Below, in pieces: positions 5,603 through 5,642 of a stretch of DNA of 5,642 nucleotides. Position numbers and translations under genes: made by a program. Origin of the DNA: Verrucomicrobiota bacterium. GTDB taxonomy: Bacteria; Verrucomicrobiota; Verrucomicrobiia; Verrucomicrobiales; DEV007. Positions within the stretch are counted from its first letter, which is position 1. The number at the start of each line of letters is the position of its first letter. The DNA lies in assembly GCA_013152075.1 (NCBI GenBank), contig JAADHD010000112.1:1-5642 (forward strand). The letters are read 5' to 3'. The notes beneath the pieces are model-generated. The model searched no databases. It was not told where the DNA came from and saw only the letters and a list, made by a program, of their open reading frames with translations.

Positions 5603-5642
5603 CCAATTAACGCCCCTTACGGGCTAACCAACTAGCGAAGCC

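Larger units (their letters stand above)
5513..5642. other. Gene-free, hairpin-rich tail
   Basis: No credible coding region is present. Besides the two hairpins listed separately, it holds GCCC-CTTAC-GGGC (5612-5624) and GCTA-ACCAAC-TAGC (5623-5636), which overlap by two bases, and a repeated CCCCTCC (about 5516-5522 and 5556-5562). The density of short palindromes suggests intergenic repeats of REP/BIME type, continuing past the window edge. Only a genome-wide copy count could confirm this. Confidence 0.4.

Noticed and set aside
5386..5610. Short open frames on both strands across the palindrome region (74 residues on +, 68 on -)
   Set aside because: They run through hairpin arms and the terminator-like stem, lack ribosome sites, and their translations (Pro/Arg-rich tails) look like translated repeats.
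5357..5642. Integron attC site
   Set aside because: The palindrome and the CCCTAAC and GGCTAAC strings were compared with RYYYAAC/GTTRRRY. No properly paired core sites at the ends of a palindrome were found, and no integrase is present.

Overview
The window most likely comes from a Verrucomicrobiota (PVC superphylum) bacterium. This is inferred from gene content only. The first gene ends in the cytochrome c module that closes many large PVC heme-binding proteins. A lysine/glutamate-rich leucine-rich-repeat lipoprotein follows. The PfkB kinase and the DeoC/LacD aldolase are of a type I associate with this group. Three of the four plus-strand genes of the cluster lack a clear Shine-Dalgarno sequence. 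No RNA gene, CRISPR array, transposase gene or replication origin was seen.

Layout. Bases 1-423 (+) are the 3' end of a c-type cytochrome gene, cut by the window edge. It converges, with a 23-base gap holding a small hairpin, on a minus-strand gene (1412-447) for a 321-residue lipoprotein with about eight 21-22-residue leucine-rich repeats. A 223-base divergent intergenic region (1413-1635) separates the lipoprotein from a tight plus-strand cluster: class I DeoC/LacD-type aldolase (1636-2472), Gfo/Idh/MocA oxidoreductase (2502-3650), PfkB-family carbohydrate kinase (3672-4691) and class I SAM-dependent methyltransferase (4706-5356). The gaps are 29, 21 and 14 bases, so one transcript is likely.

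How the genes may work together. An oxidoreductase acting on a sugar or cyclitol, a kinase that phosphorylates a ring-opened or keto-sugar, and an aldolase that splits the sugar phosphate make a minimal catabolic sequence, comparable in logic to inositol or sulfoquinovose breakdown. The substrate cannot be read from sequence, and no isomerase, dehydratase or transporter is in view. The methyltransferase has no obvious step in this scheme.

The 3' end (5357-5642) has no credible gene and is the most unusual part. Directly after the methyltransferase stop codon lies a 156-base imperfect palindrome (5357-5512), symmetric about 5434.5, with about 55 of 77 positions paired. It is followed by further hairpins, one of which (5573-5590) has a T-rich tail and looks like the operon's intrinsic terminator. 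The palindrome could be a structured 3' RNA element or a small non-autonomous inverted-repeat element.
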